A DNA stretch of 64,000 nucleotides from Marinihelvus sp963695135 (GTDB lineage: Bacteria > Pseudomonadota > Gammaproteobacteria > Xanthomonadales > SZUA-36): the NCBI GenBank assembly GCA_963695135.1, contig CAVOGA010000001.1, forward strand, positions 124,001 to 188,000. The letters run 5' to 3'. Made by a program: the position numbers and the translations under genes. Positions 48,359-58,255 of this stretch are shown piece after piece (position 1 is the first letter of the stretch; each line of letters opens with the position of its first letter). The notes under the pieces are model-generated. The model did not search any database, was not told where the DNA came from, and worked only from the letters and a program-made list of their open reading frames with translations.

Positions 48359-49393
48359 GGATCTTCTCCCGCCGGTTCCGGGTCATCCTCGTCATTAACG
48401 CTGACATTGAGGGGCAAATGCAGCGTGAACCGGCTGCCCTCGGTCAATGGCTCATAGGTGACAAGACCGCCGTGATCGGCGGCTATTTGCTGCACCAGGG
48501 CCAGGCCCAGGCCCGTACCGGCGCGGCGCCCGGTGACCATGGGCAGGAACAGCAGGGGCCGCAGATTCAGCGGCACGCCGTCGCCATCGTCTTCCAGGTC
48601 GACCCGCACCACCGTGCCGCGGCCCTCTTCCAACAGGGCCGAGCCGTGCTCCACCCGCGTGCGCACACGAACCTGGCTGGCGCCGCTCTGGGCCGCGTTG
48701 CGCAACAGGTTAATAAACAGCTGCCGCAGCGCCGACCAGTCGCCGCGCAGTGGCGGGATGCTGGGATCGTAATCGCGCAATACGCTGACACCGGGTGTTT
48801 CCGACTCGAGCAGCTCGATCGCTTCCTGGGCGCAACGATGCATGTCAAACAGCTCCCGGTGCGCGGTGGGTTGCCAGAACCGCTTGATCAGCTCATCGAT
48901 GCGATCCACCTCGCGCATGATCATTCGCGCCAGGTTGCCGAGTTCCTCCTCGGCCAGCTCGTTGGCCATCATCTGCGCCGCGCCGCGGATACCGCCCAGC
49001 GGGATTGCGGATTTCGTGGCCGAGATTCCGCCGCAGCAGGTTCATGAGACCGGTTTGCACTTCGCGCCGCTCGAGCTGCTGTTGCTGCTGGTACCAGTCC
49101 AGGCTATGCAGTTCCAGCAGCAGGCGGTCCTCGTCCAGCTGGTGAATGGCGCAGTCGTATTGCCCGCCGGGCAATTGACAGTCATGCAAGCGCCGGGGGC
49201 GGTGGTCCAGGAACGTGTTGCTGACAGCATTCGCGAGGGCCGCAGGCACGCCCTGCAAGCCGGACAGGCGGCGGCCGATGAGACGATCCCGCCGCAGGGA
49301 GAAGCACTCCTCGGCGGCCGTATTGATTTGTCTCAGACAGTGATTGGAATCCAGCTCCAGGACCGCGGTTTCAAGCGCCTCAATGTCAGTCAT
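48355..49393 (-). CDS. ntrB: Nitrogen regulation sensor kinase NtrB (one frameshift)
   Basis: NtrB is the cytoplasmic PII-controlled kinase/phosphatase of NtrC. An N-terminal PAS-like region (VLELDSNHCLRQINTAAEECF) is followed by the phospho-histidine in LGHEIRNPLGGIRGAAQMM. The N-box NLLRNAAQSG and G-boxes DDGDGVP and GTGLGLALVQQIAADHGG follow. No transmembrane segment is visible, as expected. The frame breaks near 49010, where AATCCCGCTG should read AATCCGCTG. Corrected length is about 345 residues. Confidence 0.93.
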
Positions 49394-49427
49394 GGGGTCC
49401 GGAATTCATTTCAATTCAGGCGATGCC

Positions 49428-50006
49428 CTAGCGTCGCCGCGCCCGGTTGACGGACTGCTGCATGATGAAGAATGTGACCGCCGGCGCACTGACCAGAACG
49501 CTGTTGTTCGAATCAACGAGATCCGCCCTGGCCGTGTGCTGGCCACGATCCAGGCGCTCGCTGGTGAAGGTTGAGCTGCGCGTGGGTTCGGTGACCGGCT
49601 GGCCGTCGATATAGAAAATCACGGCCATGCCCTCGAGCAGGGGGGCGCCGCCGGCGTCCCAGGCCAGCGTGACCGTATTACCCGTGCCCCAGATGTTCTG
49701 TTCCGGTGCCGGGCTGACCAGGCGGAAATCGCGAAAGGTCATGCGCATCTCGTTCGTGCTGGGCTGCGCATCCTCCGGGTCGCTCTGCTGCTGTGTCGTC
49801 GGGACGGAGCTGTAGCTGGGCGCTTCCACCACGCTGAGCTGGCGCAGGGTGATTGGCTTTGACTCAGGTGTTGGCGGCTGGTCCGTGTAAACCGGGTTGC
49901 CTTCCGCATCGTAGGTCTTGTAAATATCGGTGGCCGCGAGCGTCTCGCTCCAGCTCAGCGCGAACGCCAGCGTCAGTGCCAGGATGCCTGTAATCGTGCC
50001 TTTCAT
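49428..50006 (-). CDS. DUF4124 domain exported protein
   Basis: This is a 192-residue secreted protein. A signal peptide (MKGTITGILALTLAFALSW) is followed by the DUF4124 block YKTYDAEGNPVYTDQPP (about residues 29-45). A C-terminal immunoglobulin-like region (NTVTLAWDAGGAPLLEGMAVIFYIDG) follows. DUF4124 genes commonly sit between glnA and ntrB in gammaproteobacteria; function is unknown. ATG 50006 was chosen for the signal peptide. Confidence 0.82.
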   Translation of the reverse strand: MKGTITGILALTLAFALSWSETLAATDIYKTYDAEGNPVYTDQPPTPESKPITLRQLSVVEAPSYSSVPTTQQQSDPEDAQPSTNEMRMTFRDFRLVSPAPEQNIWGTGNTVTLAWDAGGAPLLEGMAVIFYIDGQPVTEPTRSSTFTSERLDRGQHTARADLVDSNNSVLVSAPAVTFFIMQQSVNRARRR

Positions 50007-50035
50007 TTCCCCTCTCCTTGCTGTGCTGCGACGCG

Positions 50036-50092
50036 CCCCGCCACTCCAGCGGGGTTCTGACACTCCGGCCGCCCGGGGATAGTACCCCGGGG
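50036..50092. other. Two hairpins between glnA and the DUF4124 gene
   Basis: CCCCGC/GCGGGG (50036-50041 / 50049-50054) and CCCGGGG/CCCCGGG (50072-50078 / 50085-50091) lie back to back in the 105-bp gap after the glnA stop. Neither is followed by a T-run on the minus strand. They may be attenuators or RNA-stability elements that set glnA above the downstream ntrBC genes. Confidence 0.4.
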
Positions 50093-50111
50093 ACCCGAAG
50101 CTGCGCCACGT

Positions 50112-51521
50112 TCAGCAAGAATAATACATATCGAACTCAATCGGGTGCGTGGACATGCGGAAGCGCGTGACCTCATGCATCTTCAGCTTGATGTAGCCGT
50201 CGATCATGTCATCGCTGAATACGCCGCCGGCGGTCAGGAATGCGCGGTCCTTGTCCAGGGCTTCCAGCGCCTGGTCCAGGCTATGGCAAACCGTGGGGAT
50301 ATCCCGCAGCTCCTCGGCCGGCAGGTCGTAGAGGTCCTTGTCCATGGCGGGACCCGGATCGATCTTGTTCGCAATGCCGTCCAGGCCGGCCATCATCATG
50401 GCGGCAAAGGTAAAGTAAGCGTTGCCCGCCGGGTCGCCAAAACGAACTTCGATGCGGCGCGCCTTCGGCGAGGGCACGTGCGGAATGCGGATCGACGCCG
50501 AGCGGTTACGGGCGGAATAGGCCAGGAGCACCGGCGCCTCGAAGCCCGGAACCAGCCGCTTGTAGCTGTTGGTGGAGGAGTTGGCGAAGGCGTTGATCGC
50601 CCGCGCATGCTTGAAGATGCCGCCGATGTACCACAGCGCGAGCTGGGACAGGCCACCGTATTCCTCACCGGCGAACAGGTTGACCCCGTCTTTCACCAGG
50701 GACTGGTGGACGTGCATGCCGGAACCGTTGTCACCGACCAGCGGCTTGGGCATGAAGGTGGCGGTTTGCCCGTTCAGGTGCGCCACGTTGTGCACCGCGT
50801 ACTTGAGCAGCAGCAGTTCGTCCGCCTTGCGTTTGAGCGTATTGAACTTGGTGCCGATTTCACACTGCCCGGCAGTTCCCACCTCGTGGTGGTGCACTTC
50901 AACGGGCACGCCGAGCGACTCCAGTGCAAGGCACATGTCGGCACGCAGGTTGTGCAGGGAGTCAACCGGCGGCACGGGGAAGTAGCCACCCTTGACGCGC
51001 GTGCGGTGGCCCATGTTGCCGCCTTCGTATTCTGAACCGGTGTTCCAGGCCGCCTCTTCCGAGTCGATATGGAAGTAGGCGCCGGCGATGTCGTTGCCGA
51101 AACGAACGTCATCAAACACGAAGAATTCCGGCTCCGGGCCGAAGAACGCCGTGTCCGCAATGCCGGTAGATTTCAGATACGCCTCGGCCCGGGCGGCGAT
51201 GGAACGGGGGCAGCGGTCGTAGCCTTCCATGGTGTCCGGCTCCAGCACGTCGCAGCGCAGCAGCAGGCAGCTGTGCTCGGAGAACGGATCCATGACAGCG
51301 GAGTCAATATCGGGCATCAGCACCATGTCGGACTCGTTGATGCCTTTCCAGCCGGCGATCGAGGAACCATCGAACATCTTGCCCTCTTCAAAGAAGTCCT
51401 CGTCGACGATGGAGGCGGGCAGGGTGACGTGCTGTTCCTTGCCCTGCGTATCGCAGAATCTCAGATCGACAAATTCGACGTCGTTATCTTTGATGGACTT
51501 GAGAATATCTTTGGCGCTCAT
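50112..51521 (-). CDS. glnA: Glutamine synthetase, type I
   Basis: GlnA makes glutamine from glutamate, ammonia and ATP, forming dodecamers. 469 residues, intact, and matching GSI-beta: DLRFCDTQGKEQHVTLP, FDGSSIAGWKGI, AYFHIDSEEAAWN, the ATP loop KPLVGDNGSGMHVHQS, and LVPGFEAPVLLAYSARNRSASIRIP. The adenylylation tyrosine is in KDLYDLPAEE. The family motif implies control by GlnE, which is outside the window. Transcription should be NtrC/sigma54 controlled; promoter elements are listed separately. Confidence 0.97.
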   Translation of the reverse strand: MSAKDILKSIKDNDVEFVDLRFCDTQGKEQHVTLPASIVDEDFFEEGKMFDGSSIAGWKGINESDMVLMPDIDSAVMDPFSEHSCLLLRCDVLEPDTMEGYDRCPRSIAARAEAYLKSTGIADTAFFGPEPEFFVFDDVRFGNDIAGAYFHIDSEEAAWNTGSEYEGGNMGHRTRVKGGYFPVPPVDSLHNLRADMCLALESLGVPVEVHHHEVGTAGQCEIGTKFNTLKRKADELLLLKYAVHNVAHLNGQTATFMPKPLVGDNGSGMHVHQSLVKDGVNLFAGEEYGGLSQLALWYIGGIFKHARAINAFANSSTNSYKRLVPGFEAPVLLAYSARNRSASIRIPHVPSPKARRIEVRFGDPAGNAYFTFAAMMMAGLDGIANKIDPGPAMDKDLYDLPAEELRDIPTVCHSLDQALEALDKDRAFLTAGGVFSDDMIDGYIKLKMHEVTRFRMSTHPIEFDMYYSC

Positions 51522-51573
51522 GGCGTTTGGTTCCTCTTATTCGATGGTTAAATGATTCGAGCCAGTTTAAAGA

Positions 51574-51589
51574 TGCAGGTTTCATGCCA
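51574..51589 (-). promoter_or_regulatory. Sigma54 (-24/-12) promoter of glnA
   Basis: On the minus strand TGGCATG-AAAC-CTGCA matches the sigma54 consensus TGGCACG-N4-TTGCW at all but two positions, with the invariant GG and GC at the right spacing. The start site would be near 51562, about 40 bp upstream of the glnA ATG. It agrees with the NtrC boxes further upstream. Confidence 0.88.
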
Positions 51590-51721
51590 GACAGGCACAG
51601 ACTAACGGGCACGGGAGTTTAGCGAAGTTAGGCGCTTTTAGTGACAATTACGTCCGAAAAAACCCTTTCCCGAGGCTCTGACTTGGCATGTGGAAGGCCT
51701 GCTTTACCCGGCGGCATCTTA

Positions 51722-51739
51722 TAGCGCCACTATAGTGCA
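51722..51739 (-). promoter_or_regulatory. NtrC-binding site, proximal, upstream of glnA
   Basis: On the minus strand TGCACT-ATAG-TGGCGCT closely matches the NtrC enhancer consensus TGCACY-N4-TGGTGCA. It lies about 135 bp upstream of the sigma54 -24 box, the usual enhancer distance. Confidence 0.78.
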
Positions 51740-51754
51740 TAAAGCGAATTAAAT

Positions 51755-51771
51755 TGCACCATATCGGTGCT
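51755..51771 (-). promoter_or_regulatory. NtrC-binding site, distal, overlapping the uppP stop
   Basis: On the minus strand GCACC-GATA-TGGTGCAA is a near-perfect NtrC box. It is about 32 bp from the proximal site, roughly three helical turns, which suits cooperative binding of two NtrC dimers. Its outer end covers the stop codon of uppP (51770-51772). Confidence 0.82.
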
Positions 51772-52567
51772 AAAAGGCAATTCCAAGCAGCAGCAATCCC
51801 AGCGCAATCCGGTAGACGATAAAGGGCATCAGGCCCAGCCGCTTGAGCAGGGCGAGAAACACGGCGATGCAGGCCCAACCGGCGACTGCCGCCAATGCCG
51901 TGGCTATGAGGAACTCCTGCCAGGCCAGGGCCGAACCTTGCATCGCAACCGCCCAGGCGCCCCGCATGCCGGCGGCGGCGATGACCGGGATTGACAGCAG
52001 GAAAGAAAAACGCGCGGCGTCTTCTGACGTAAAACCGAGAAACCGGCCCATGGTCATGGTTACCCCGGAGCGGGATGCGCCGGGTATCAGGGCCAGCACC
52101 TGGGCCAGGCCGATCCACAGCCCGTCAACCAGCCGCAGTTCTTTGAGTTCGCGGGAACGGGGGCTCAGGCGATCCGCCGCCAGCAGCAAAACACCAAAAA
52201 CCAGGGTCGCTATCGCAATGACCCGAACGTCGCGCATGACACCGGCAATGCTCGTGTAGAAGACGGCCCCGACCAGCACCACGGGCACGGTGGCAATCGC
52301 CAGGGCAAGGCTCAGGCGCCGCCGCTGAAGCGTTTCCGGATCATCCGGCGCTCCGAACCAGGCGCGCAACATGGCCAGCAACTCGTGCCGGAAATAGAAG
52401 AGCACGGCGAGCAGGGTGCCCACGTGCACCGCAACATCCATCTCCAGGCCCTGGTCTTCCCAGTTGAACACGTGGCTGACCAGGATCAGGTGGGCAGAGC
52501 TGGAGACCGGTAGAAACTCGGTCAGGCCCTGGACCAGGGCAAGAACAACCAGTTCGAGCAGTGTCAC
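51770..52567 (-). CDS. uppP: Undecaprenyl-diphosphate phosphatase (UppP/BacA)
   Basis: UppP recycles the undecaprenyl carrier of peptidoglycan and other envelope polymers. It is a polytopic membrane protein of 265 residues with the family motifs LTEFLPVSSSAHLIL and ALIPGASRSGVTMTMGRFLG. Intact. The start is GTG 52567, 24 bp after the stop of the sugar dehydrogenase-like gene. Confidence 0.94.
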   Translation of the reverse strand: MTLLELVVLALVQGLTEFLPVSSSAHLILVSHVFNWEDQGLEMDVAVHVGTLLAVLFYFRHELLAMLRAWFGAPDDPETLQRRRLSLALAIATVPVVLVGAVFYTSIAGVMRDVRVIAIATLVFGVLLLAADRLSPRSRELKELRLVDGLWIGLAQVLALIPGASRSGVTMTMGRFLGFTSEDAARFSFLLSIPVIAAAGMRGAWAVAMQGSALAWQEFLIATALAAVAGWACIAVFLALLKRLGLMPFIVYRIALGLLLLGIAF

Positions 52568-52591
52568 CTGGAACAGGCCTCGTCGCTGCGA

Positions 52592-53689
52592 TCATTCACC
52601 CACATAGCTGATCCGGTAAATCACATTGGCCTTGTCATCAGACACCAGCAAGGCGCCGTCCGGCATGACCAGCACGTCATTGGGCCGCCCCCAGTCATCC
52701 TGGCCCTGCAGCCAGCCCTCCACGAATACCTCCTGGCCTACCGCCTGGCCGGCCTCGAACCTGACCCGCTTGACCCGGTAACCGATTTTTTCCGTGCGAT
52801 TCCAGCTGCCATGTTCCGCAATGAACAGGTCGCCCTGGTAGGGCGCGGGAAACTGTGTCCCGGTGTAAAAAGCCAGGCCGAGGGGCGCAACATGGGGTCC
52901 AAGCTTGAGCACCGGCGCAACGAAATCAGCGCAGCTGTTCCCCTCGCCAAACTCGTCATCCAGCACGTCGCCCTGGTGACAGTAGGGAAAGCCGAAGTGC
53001 ATGCCCTGTTCTGGTGCATGGTTCAATTCGCATTCCGGCAGGTCATCGCCCATCCAGTCACGGCCATTATCCGTGAACCACAGCTCCCCCGAGTCCGGGT
53101 GAAACGCCAGCCCCACGCTGTTGCGGACGCCTTCGGCATAGGTATTCAGCGCCCCGGTTTCCACGTCCAGGGTGCGAATCTGGGCAAAGCCCGGTTCGTC
53201 ACACACATTACAGGGCGCGCCAACCGGCAGGAACAGCGTGCCATCCGGCGCGAAACGCAGGTATTTCCAGCCGTGGTGACCCTCCGTGGGCAGCGCATCG
53301 GTGATCACGACCGGTTCCGGCGGATTGTCCAGGCGCGACTCAATGTCATCGAAACGCAGCACCCGGTCGACGGCGCCGACGTACAGATCGCCATCGCGAA
53401 ACTCGACGCCGGAGGGCATGTTGAGGCCCTCGGCGATCAGCACCACGCGGTCGCCACGCTGGTCGCCGTTGTCGTCAATTACCGCGTGTACCTTGCCGGC
53501 CCGCCGCGAACCGACGAACACGGTGCCCTCATCCCCGAGCGCCATCTGCCGCGCATTGTCTACCCCGTCCGCATAGATTTCGACAATAAAACCTTCCGGA
53601 ACAGACAGTTGCTCCAGGGCAGGTTCGGCGCAGGCGGCCAGCGGCAGCGACAGCGCCGCCAGCAAGAGAAATCGTTGGGGAGTGGTCAT
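52592..53689 (-). CDS. PQQ-type sugar (sorbosone) dehydrogenase-like lipoprotein
   Basis: This is an intact 365-residue protein with a lipoprotein signal (MTTPQRFLLLAALSLPLAAC). It has a six-bladed propeller of the GDH/sorbosone dehydrogenase group: VPEGFIVEIYADGVDNARQ, EGHHGWKYLRFAPDGTLF, FTDNGRDWMGDDLPECELN and EHGSWNRTEKIGYRV. Members oxidise sugars with PQQ in the periplasm, though many are uncharacterised. The GHHG/EHGSWNR motifs are present. No pqq synthesis gene is in the window. Confidence 0.85.
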   Translation of the reverse strand: MTTPQRFLLLAALSLPLAACAEPALEQLSVPEGFIVEIYADGVDNARQMALGDEGTVFVGSRRAGKVHAVIDDNGDQRGDRVVLIAEGLNMPSGVEFRDGDLYVGAVDRVLRFDDIESRLDNPPEPVVITDALPTEGHHGWKYLRFAPDGTLFLPVGAPCNVCDEPGFAQIRTLDVETGALNTYAEGVRNSVGLAFHPDSGELWFTDNGRDWMGDDLPECELNHAPEQGMHFGFPYCHQGDVLDDEFGEGNSCADFVAPVLKLGPHVAPLGLAFYTGTQFPAPYQGDLFIAEHGSWNRTEKIGYRVKRVRFEAGQAVGQEVFVEGWLQGQDDWGRPNDVLVMPDGALLVSDDKANVIYRISYVGE

Positions 53690-53942
53690 GGGCGCATCTT
53701 ACCGGATTAAGGGGTGTAGCGGCCCGGCGCATTCGCCAGTACACGACCTACCAAAACTATTTGAATCAACTATTTGCGCCCTATTCCGTAGATAATTAGG
53801 TATCATGCGCGGATGAGAATCAATCCGACAGGAAAAACAGGGCAGCAGATTCATTGATGCAATAAACCTCGGTCCGGCTTTTCCCCTTCATAAACAAGGG
53901 TTTTTGCCACCGTTTGTCGTTAACCGCGGGGGTTGAGACGAC
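53690..53942. other. Divergent spacer upstream of the TPR/TolB-like array
   Basis: This 253-bp gap separates the sugar dehydrogenase gene from the first paralogue. It is distinctly AT-rich around 53745-53900 compared with its surroundings and should hold the promoter of the array. I could not fix a -35/-10 pair or an operator. No coding gene or strong hairpin is evident. Confidence 0.4.
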
Positions 53943-56185
53943 GTGTCGTTCTTCCAGGAATTAAAACGCCGGAACGTGTTTCGCGTGGGCATCGCTTACG
54001 CGGTGGCCGGCTGGCTGCTGCTGCAGTTCACCGACGTGCTGTCCGAGCTACTCCAGCTGCCACCCGAATTCGGGCCGGTTGTGGTGGCCATCGTCGCCAT
54101 CGGCCTGCCGGTCGCCCTGCTGCTTGCCTGGGCCTATGAGCTGACCCCCGAGGGGATCAAACGCGAATCCGAGATCGACAGTGAAGCCTCCATCACCCCC
54201 CGCACCGCGAAGAAGCTGAACGGACTGATCACGGGGCTGCTCGTGGCGGCGGTCGCCTACCTGCTGTTCGATAAATTCCTGCTGGAGGACCGGGCGGAGA
54301 CGCTGCGGGATGAACCCGGCACCGCGCAGGTGGTGGACACCGCTGCTCCGGTCGCCACAGCGGAACAGAGCGCGGAACCACAAATCCCCGGGGTAAATCC
54401 GCACTCCATCGCCGTGCTGCCCTTCACCAACCGCAGCCCGGTGGCCGATGACGAGTTCTTTATCGACGGGATTCACGACGACCTGCTGACCAACCTGGCC
54501 AGGGTCGGCGACCTGAAGGTAATCTCCCGCACCTCCGTGAGCCGCTACCGGGATTCGGCGAAGAGCATCCCGGAAATTGCCCGTGAACTCGGCGTGGCCA
54601 CGATCATGGAGGGCGCCGTGCAGCGCGCCGGCGACATGGTCCGCATCAACGTCCAGCTCATCGACGCGCGCACTGACGAGCACCTCTGGGCGCAGATCTA
54701 TGACCGCGAGCTCAGCACCCAGAACCTGTTCGCCATCCAGACAGAAATTGCCGGGAAAATTGCCGAGTCACTCCAGGCCCGGCTGACCCCGGAAGAGGAA
54801 CAGCGGCTGCAATCCCAGCCGACGGAAAACCTGGCTGCCTACAGCGCTTATCTGCGTGGCATGCGCAGCTTCGAGCGCCGGGAAATCGAATCAATGCAAA
54901 ATGCGCTGGCGGAGTTCCGCCGTGCCGTTGAACTCGACCCAGACTTCGCCCAGGCCTGGGCCGGCATCGCCTACGTGGCTACCGTCATGCCGAGCTGGGG
55001 CGGCATGTCCGTGGAGGATGGCTTTGCGATTGCAGAGCCCGCCGCCCAGCGGGCCATGGCAATCAATCCGGAACTCGGCGAATCACAGCTCGCCATGGCG
55101 GTGATGCTCAATGGCGAGGAAGCGGTGCCCTATTTTGAGCGGGCCATTGAACTGCTGCCTGGCTACGCCCCCGCCTACCAGTGGTATGGCAACCTGCTCC
55201 AGGACCAGCCCGGGCAGGAGGAGCGCGCCCTGGGGATTGCTGAAAAAAGCCGTTGAACTCGACCCGCTCTCGCCGATTTTTCGCCACCAGGTGGCGCGCC
55301 AGTTTATTTTCATGGAACGCTTCGCGGAGGCAGAGGAAGTGCTCCGGGCCCTGGTTGAGACCGATCCGGGCTTTTTTCCGGCAGTCAGCTTCATGAGCAT
55401 CGCGACGGGCGCCCAGGGCCAGTTGGCTGAGGCGGTCCGCTGGGACCGAAGGTCCGCGCAACTCGACCCCGTCAGCCCTTTTCCCATCGGCTCCGAGACT
55501 TTCGCCCTGGTCGACCTGCAGGATCTGCAAGGCCTCAAGGACCTGCGCGAGCGGATAAGCGGTCAGGAGCGACGCGCCATGGGCATGCTGGAGTCCTACC
55601 TGGATTCCAACATCGCCCTGCTGGAGGGGCGTCTTGACGGCGCCATCGAAAGCCTGAAAAACATTCAGTCCATACGCAACTTCATCCAGCCTGATGACAT
55701 CCTCACCTGGTATTACAGCTACGCGCGGGACTACCCCGCGGCGCGTGCCATGGCGGAGCAGGCCCATCCCGGATTCTTTGACCCGGTGACGCGCAGCGCC
55801 ACCATCGAAGAAAGAACCGACGTCGCCTGCAATATCGGCTTTCTAATGGCAAAGACCGGCGATCCGGAACTCGGGCCGCGAGCTGGTTGAAGGCACCATC
55901 ACTTTCATCAACGACACCCTGGCAAGCGAATCCGGACACCCTCTGTGGGCCGGCAATCTGCAACACTGCTATGCCATCCAGGGCGACATGGATCGCGCGC
56001 TTGAAGTGATGGCAACGCTCTATGAGCACCACCACTACCAGGCCTGGTGGGAGCCGCGCTACCTGGAATATTACGATCCTCTGCGTGGCGATCCGCGCTT
56101 CGAGACCATTATGGAAAACTTCAGCAACGAAATGGCGCGCCAACGTGAATCGCTGGCCGCCCAACCGGAGCTGTCCGGCCTATGA
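53943..56185 (+). CDS. Paralogue A: membrane-anchored TolB-like/TPR protein (two frameshifts)
   Basis: The N-terminal signature SFFQELKRRNVFRVGIAYAVAG begins a three-helix membrane module (about 14-32, 46-63, 92-110). The second helix ends in AWAYELTPEGIKRE. A TolB-like (COG5616-type) domain follows at about 155-290: SIAVLPFTNRSPVADDEFF, DGIHDDLLTNLAR, VISRTS, IMEGAVQRAGDMVRINVQLID and DEHLWAQIYDREL. TPR helices fill the rest. By charge rule the C-terminal two thirds should be periplasmic. Breaks are near 55233 (GGGG for GGG) and 55877 (CC for C). Corrected length is about 746 residues, from GTG 53943. Function unknown; it overlaps B by ATGA. Confidence 0.82.
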
Positions 56186-58255
56186 GTCTTTTCCAGGAAT
56201 TACGGCGCCGTAACGTGTTCAAGGTGGGCATCGCCTACGCGGTCACCACCTGGGTGCTGTTGCAGCTCACCGATGTCATGTCGGAAATTCTCGAGCTGCC
56301 CCTGTGGGCGCCCAAGCTGATCCTGCTGCTGCTGGCCGTGGGCTTTGTGCCCGCCCTGATCATCGCCTGGGCCTTTGAGCTGACCCCGGACGGGGTAAAA
56401 CTTGAAAGCGAGGTGGACCGCTCAAAGTCCATCGCGCCACGCACCGGCCGCAAGCTCGACTACACCATCATGATCCTGCTGGGGCTGTCCCTGGCCTATT
56501 TCATCTGGGAATCGCGCTACAAGGATGAGCTGGCGGAAGTTGCCGCGCCCGGGCCGGTGACGACCGGGGCCGAGGCCGAGCCGCTGGCGGAGGTGCGCAG
56601 CGAACCGCCGAAAGCGGTCCAGCAGCGCCGCAACGCGATTGCCGTGTTGCCCTTCGCCAACCGCAGCGACCAGGCGTCTGACCGCTACTTTACCGACGGC
56701 ATCCACGATGACCTGCTCACCCAGCTGTCCAGGATCGATGCCTTCAGCGTGATCTCCCGCACCTCGGTGATGGAATACCGGGACACGGCCAAGAACCTGA
56801 AAGAGATCGCCGACGAGCTGGACGTTGCCCACATCATGGAAGGCGCCGTGCAGCGCGCCGGTGACCGGGTGCGCATCAATGTGCAGCTGATTGATGCGGA
56901 AACCGACGAGCACCTGTGGGCGGAGATTTACGACCGGGAACTGACCACGGAAAACCTGTTCGACATCCAGTCAGAAATTGCCGTGGCCATCGCCGATGCG
57001 CTCGAGGCCACGCTGACCGACCAGCAACTGGCCAGCGTCAGCGATGCGCCGACAGACAATGTCGCCGCCTACGACCTCTACCTGCAGGCGAAACAGTTCA
57101 CCATCGGTGAGACAAAACTCGGCTACCAGCAAGCCCTGGATATGTACGAGGAGGCCCTGCGCCTTGATCCGGAGTTTGCGCTGGCCTGGGTGGGCATTGC
57201 CGATGCGCACATCACCAACTATTGGCACTACGGCGGCGATCCGGCGGACCGCGAAAAATCCCGCCTTGCCATTGAGCAGGCCCGGGCCCTGGATCCCAAT
57301 ATGCCCGAGCTGGACATGATCGAAGGGGCCTACTGGTACTGGGGCTTCCTGGACTATGAGCGCGCACTCTACCACCTCAACCGCGCTTTGAAGGAAATTC
57401 CCGGCAATTCACGCGCCTGGATGTGGCGCGGCTGGGCTTCCCGCCGCAACGGCCAGTGGGAGCAGGCGCTGGAATCGATGGAAAACGCGCTGCGGATTGA
57501 TCCGCGGGTGGCCTACAACCGGGTGGAGTACGCCCAGACACTGCAGTATCTCCATCGCTTCGAAGCAACGGGGCAGGCGGTGCAGCAGGCGATTGATCTT
57601 GAACCCACGAACTACTGGGTCAAGGCCCAGGCGGCCCTGTTTGCGATTATCGCGCACGGCGACCTGACGACCGCCCTGCGGGTCACCACGGGTATCCAGC
57701 ATGGCGGCGAGCCCAACAGCATTCCGATTTTCGTCGAGCCCCGTCTGATGGACCGGGCGTTTCGACGAGGCCATCGAGGCCGTCATCAACATGCCCGAAG
57801 ACCTGGAAATTCAGCGGTCCAGGATCCAGCTGCGCGAAGACTTCCTGGCGGTCCTGTACTTCCACAAGGGCGACCTGGAGGAATCCCGCGCCGCTGCCGA
57901 TGCGGCATGGTTTCGCCTGCAGGGGCTGCGTGAAAAGCTCGGCGATGATTACCGCATCCTGCACGCCGAGGCGACCCTCGCGCCGCTGCGTGGTGAGACG
58001 CCGGAATCCATCCGTGCCCGCATGGAAAGCTCCGTTGCCGCCCGCCCGACAGACGCGGTAGAGGACATGTTTTCCGATTATGAACTGGCCCAGGCCCTGG
58101 GCCGGGCCGCCATGACCGACGATCTGGTTGCCTGGCTGCAACCGCGACTCGCGCCACCGGGCGTGATCACCCCGGAACGCATTGCCCTCGACCCCGCCTT
58201 TGACCAGGTGCGCGATGACCTGGCGTTTTCAACCCTGATGGAGCGTGCCCCATGA
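56182..58255 (+). CDS. Paralogue B: membrane-anchored TolB-like/TPR protein (one frameshift)
   Basis: It has the same layout as A: SLFQELRRRNVFKVGIAYAVTTW, three membrane helices with AWAFELTPDGVKLE, a TolB-like domain of the IHDDLLTQLSR subtype (AIAVLPFANRSDQASDRYF, IMEGAVQRAGDRVRINVQLID, DEHLWAEIYDREL), then TPR repeats (for example MYEEALRLDPEFALAWVGIA, MENALRIDPRVAYNRVEY). The frame breaks near 57763, where GCGTTTCGAC should read GCGTTCGAC. Corrected length is about 690 residues. ATG 56182 overlaps the stop of A, and the stop overlaps the start of C, both by ATGA. Confidence 0.82.
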
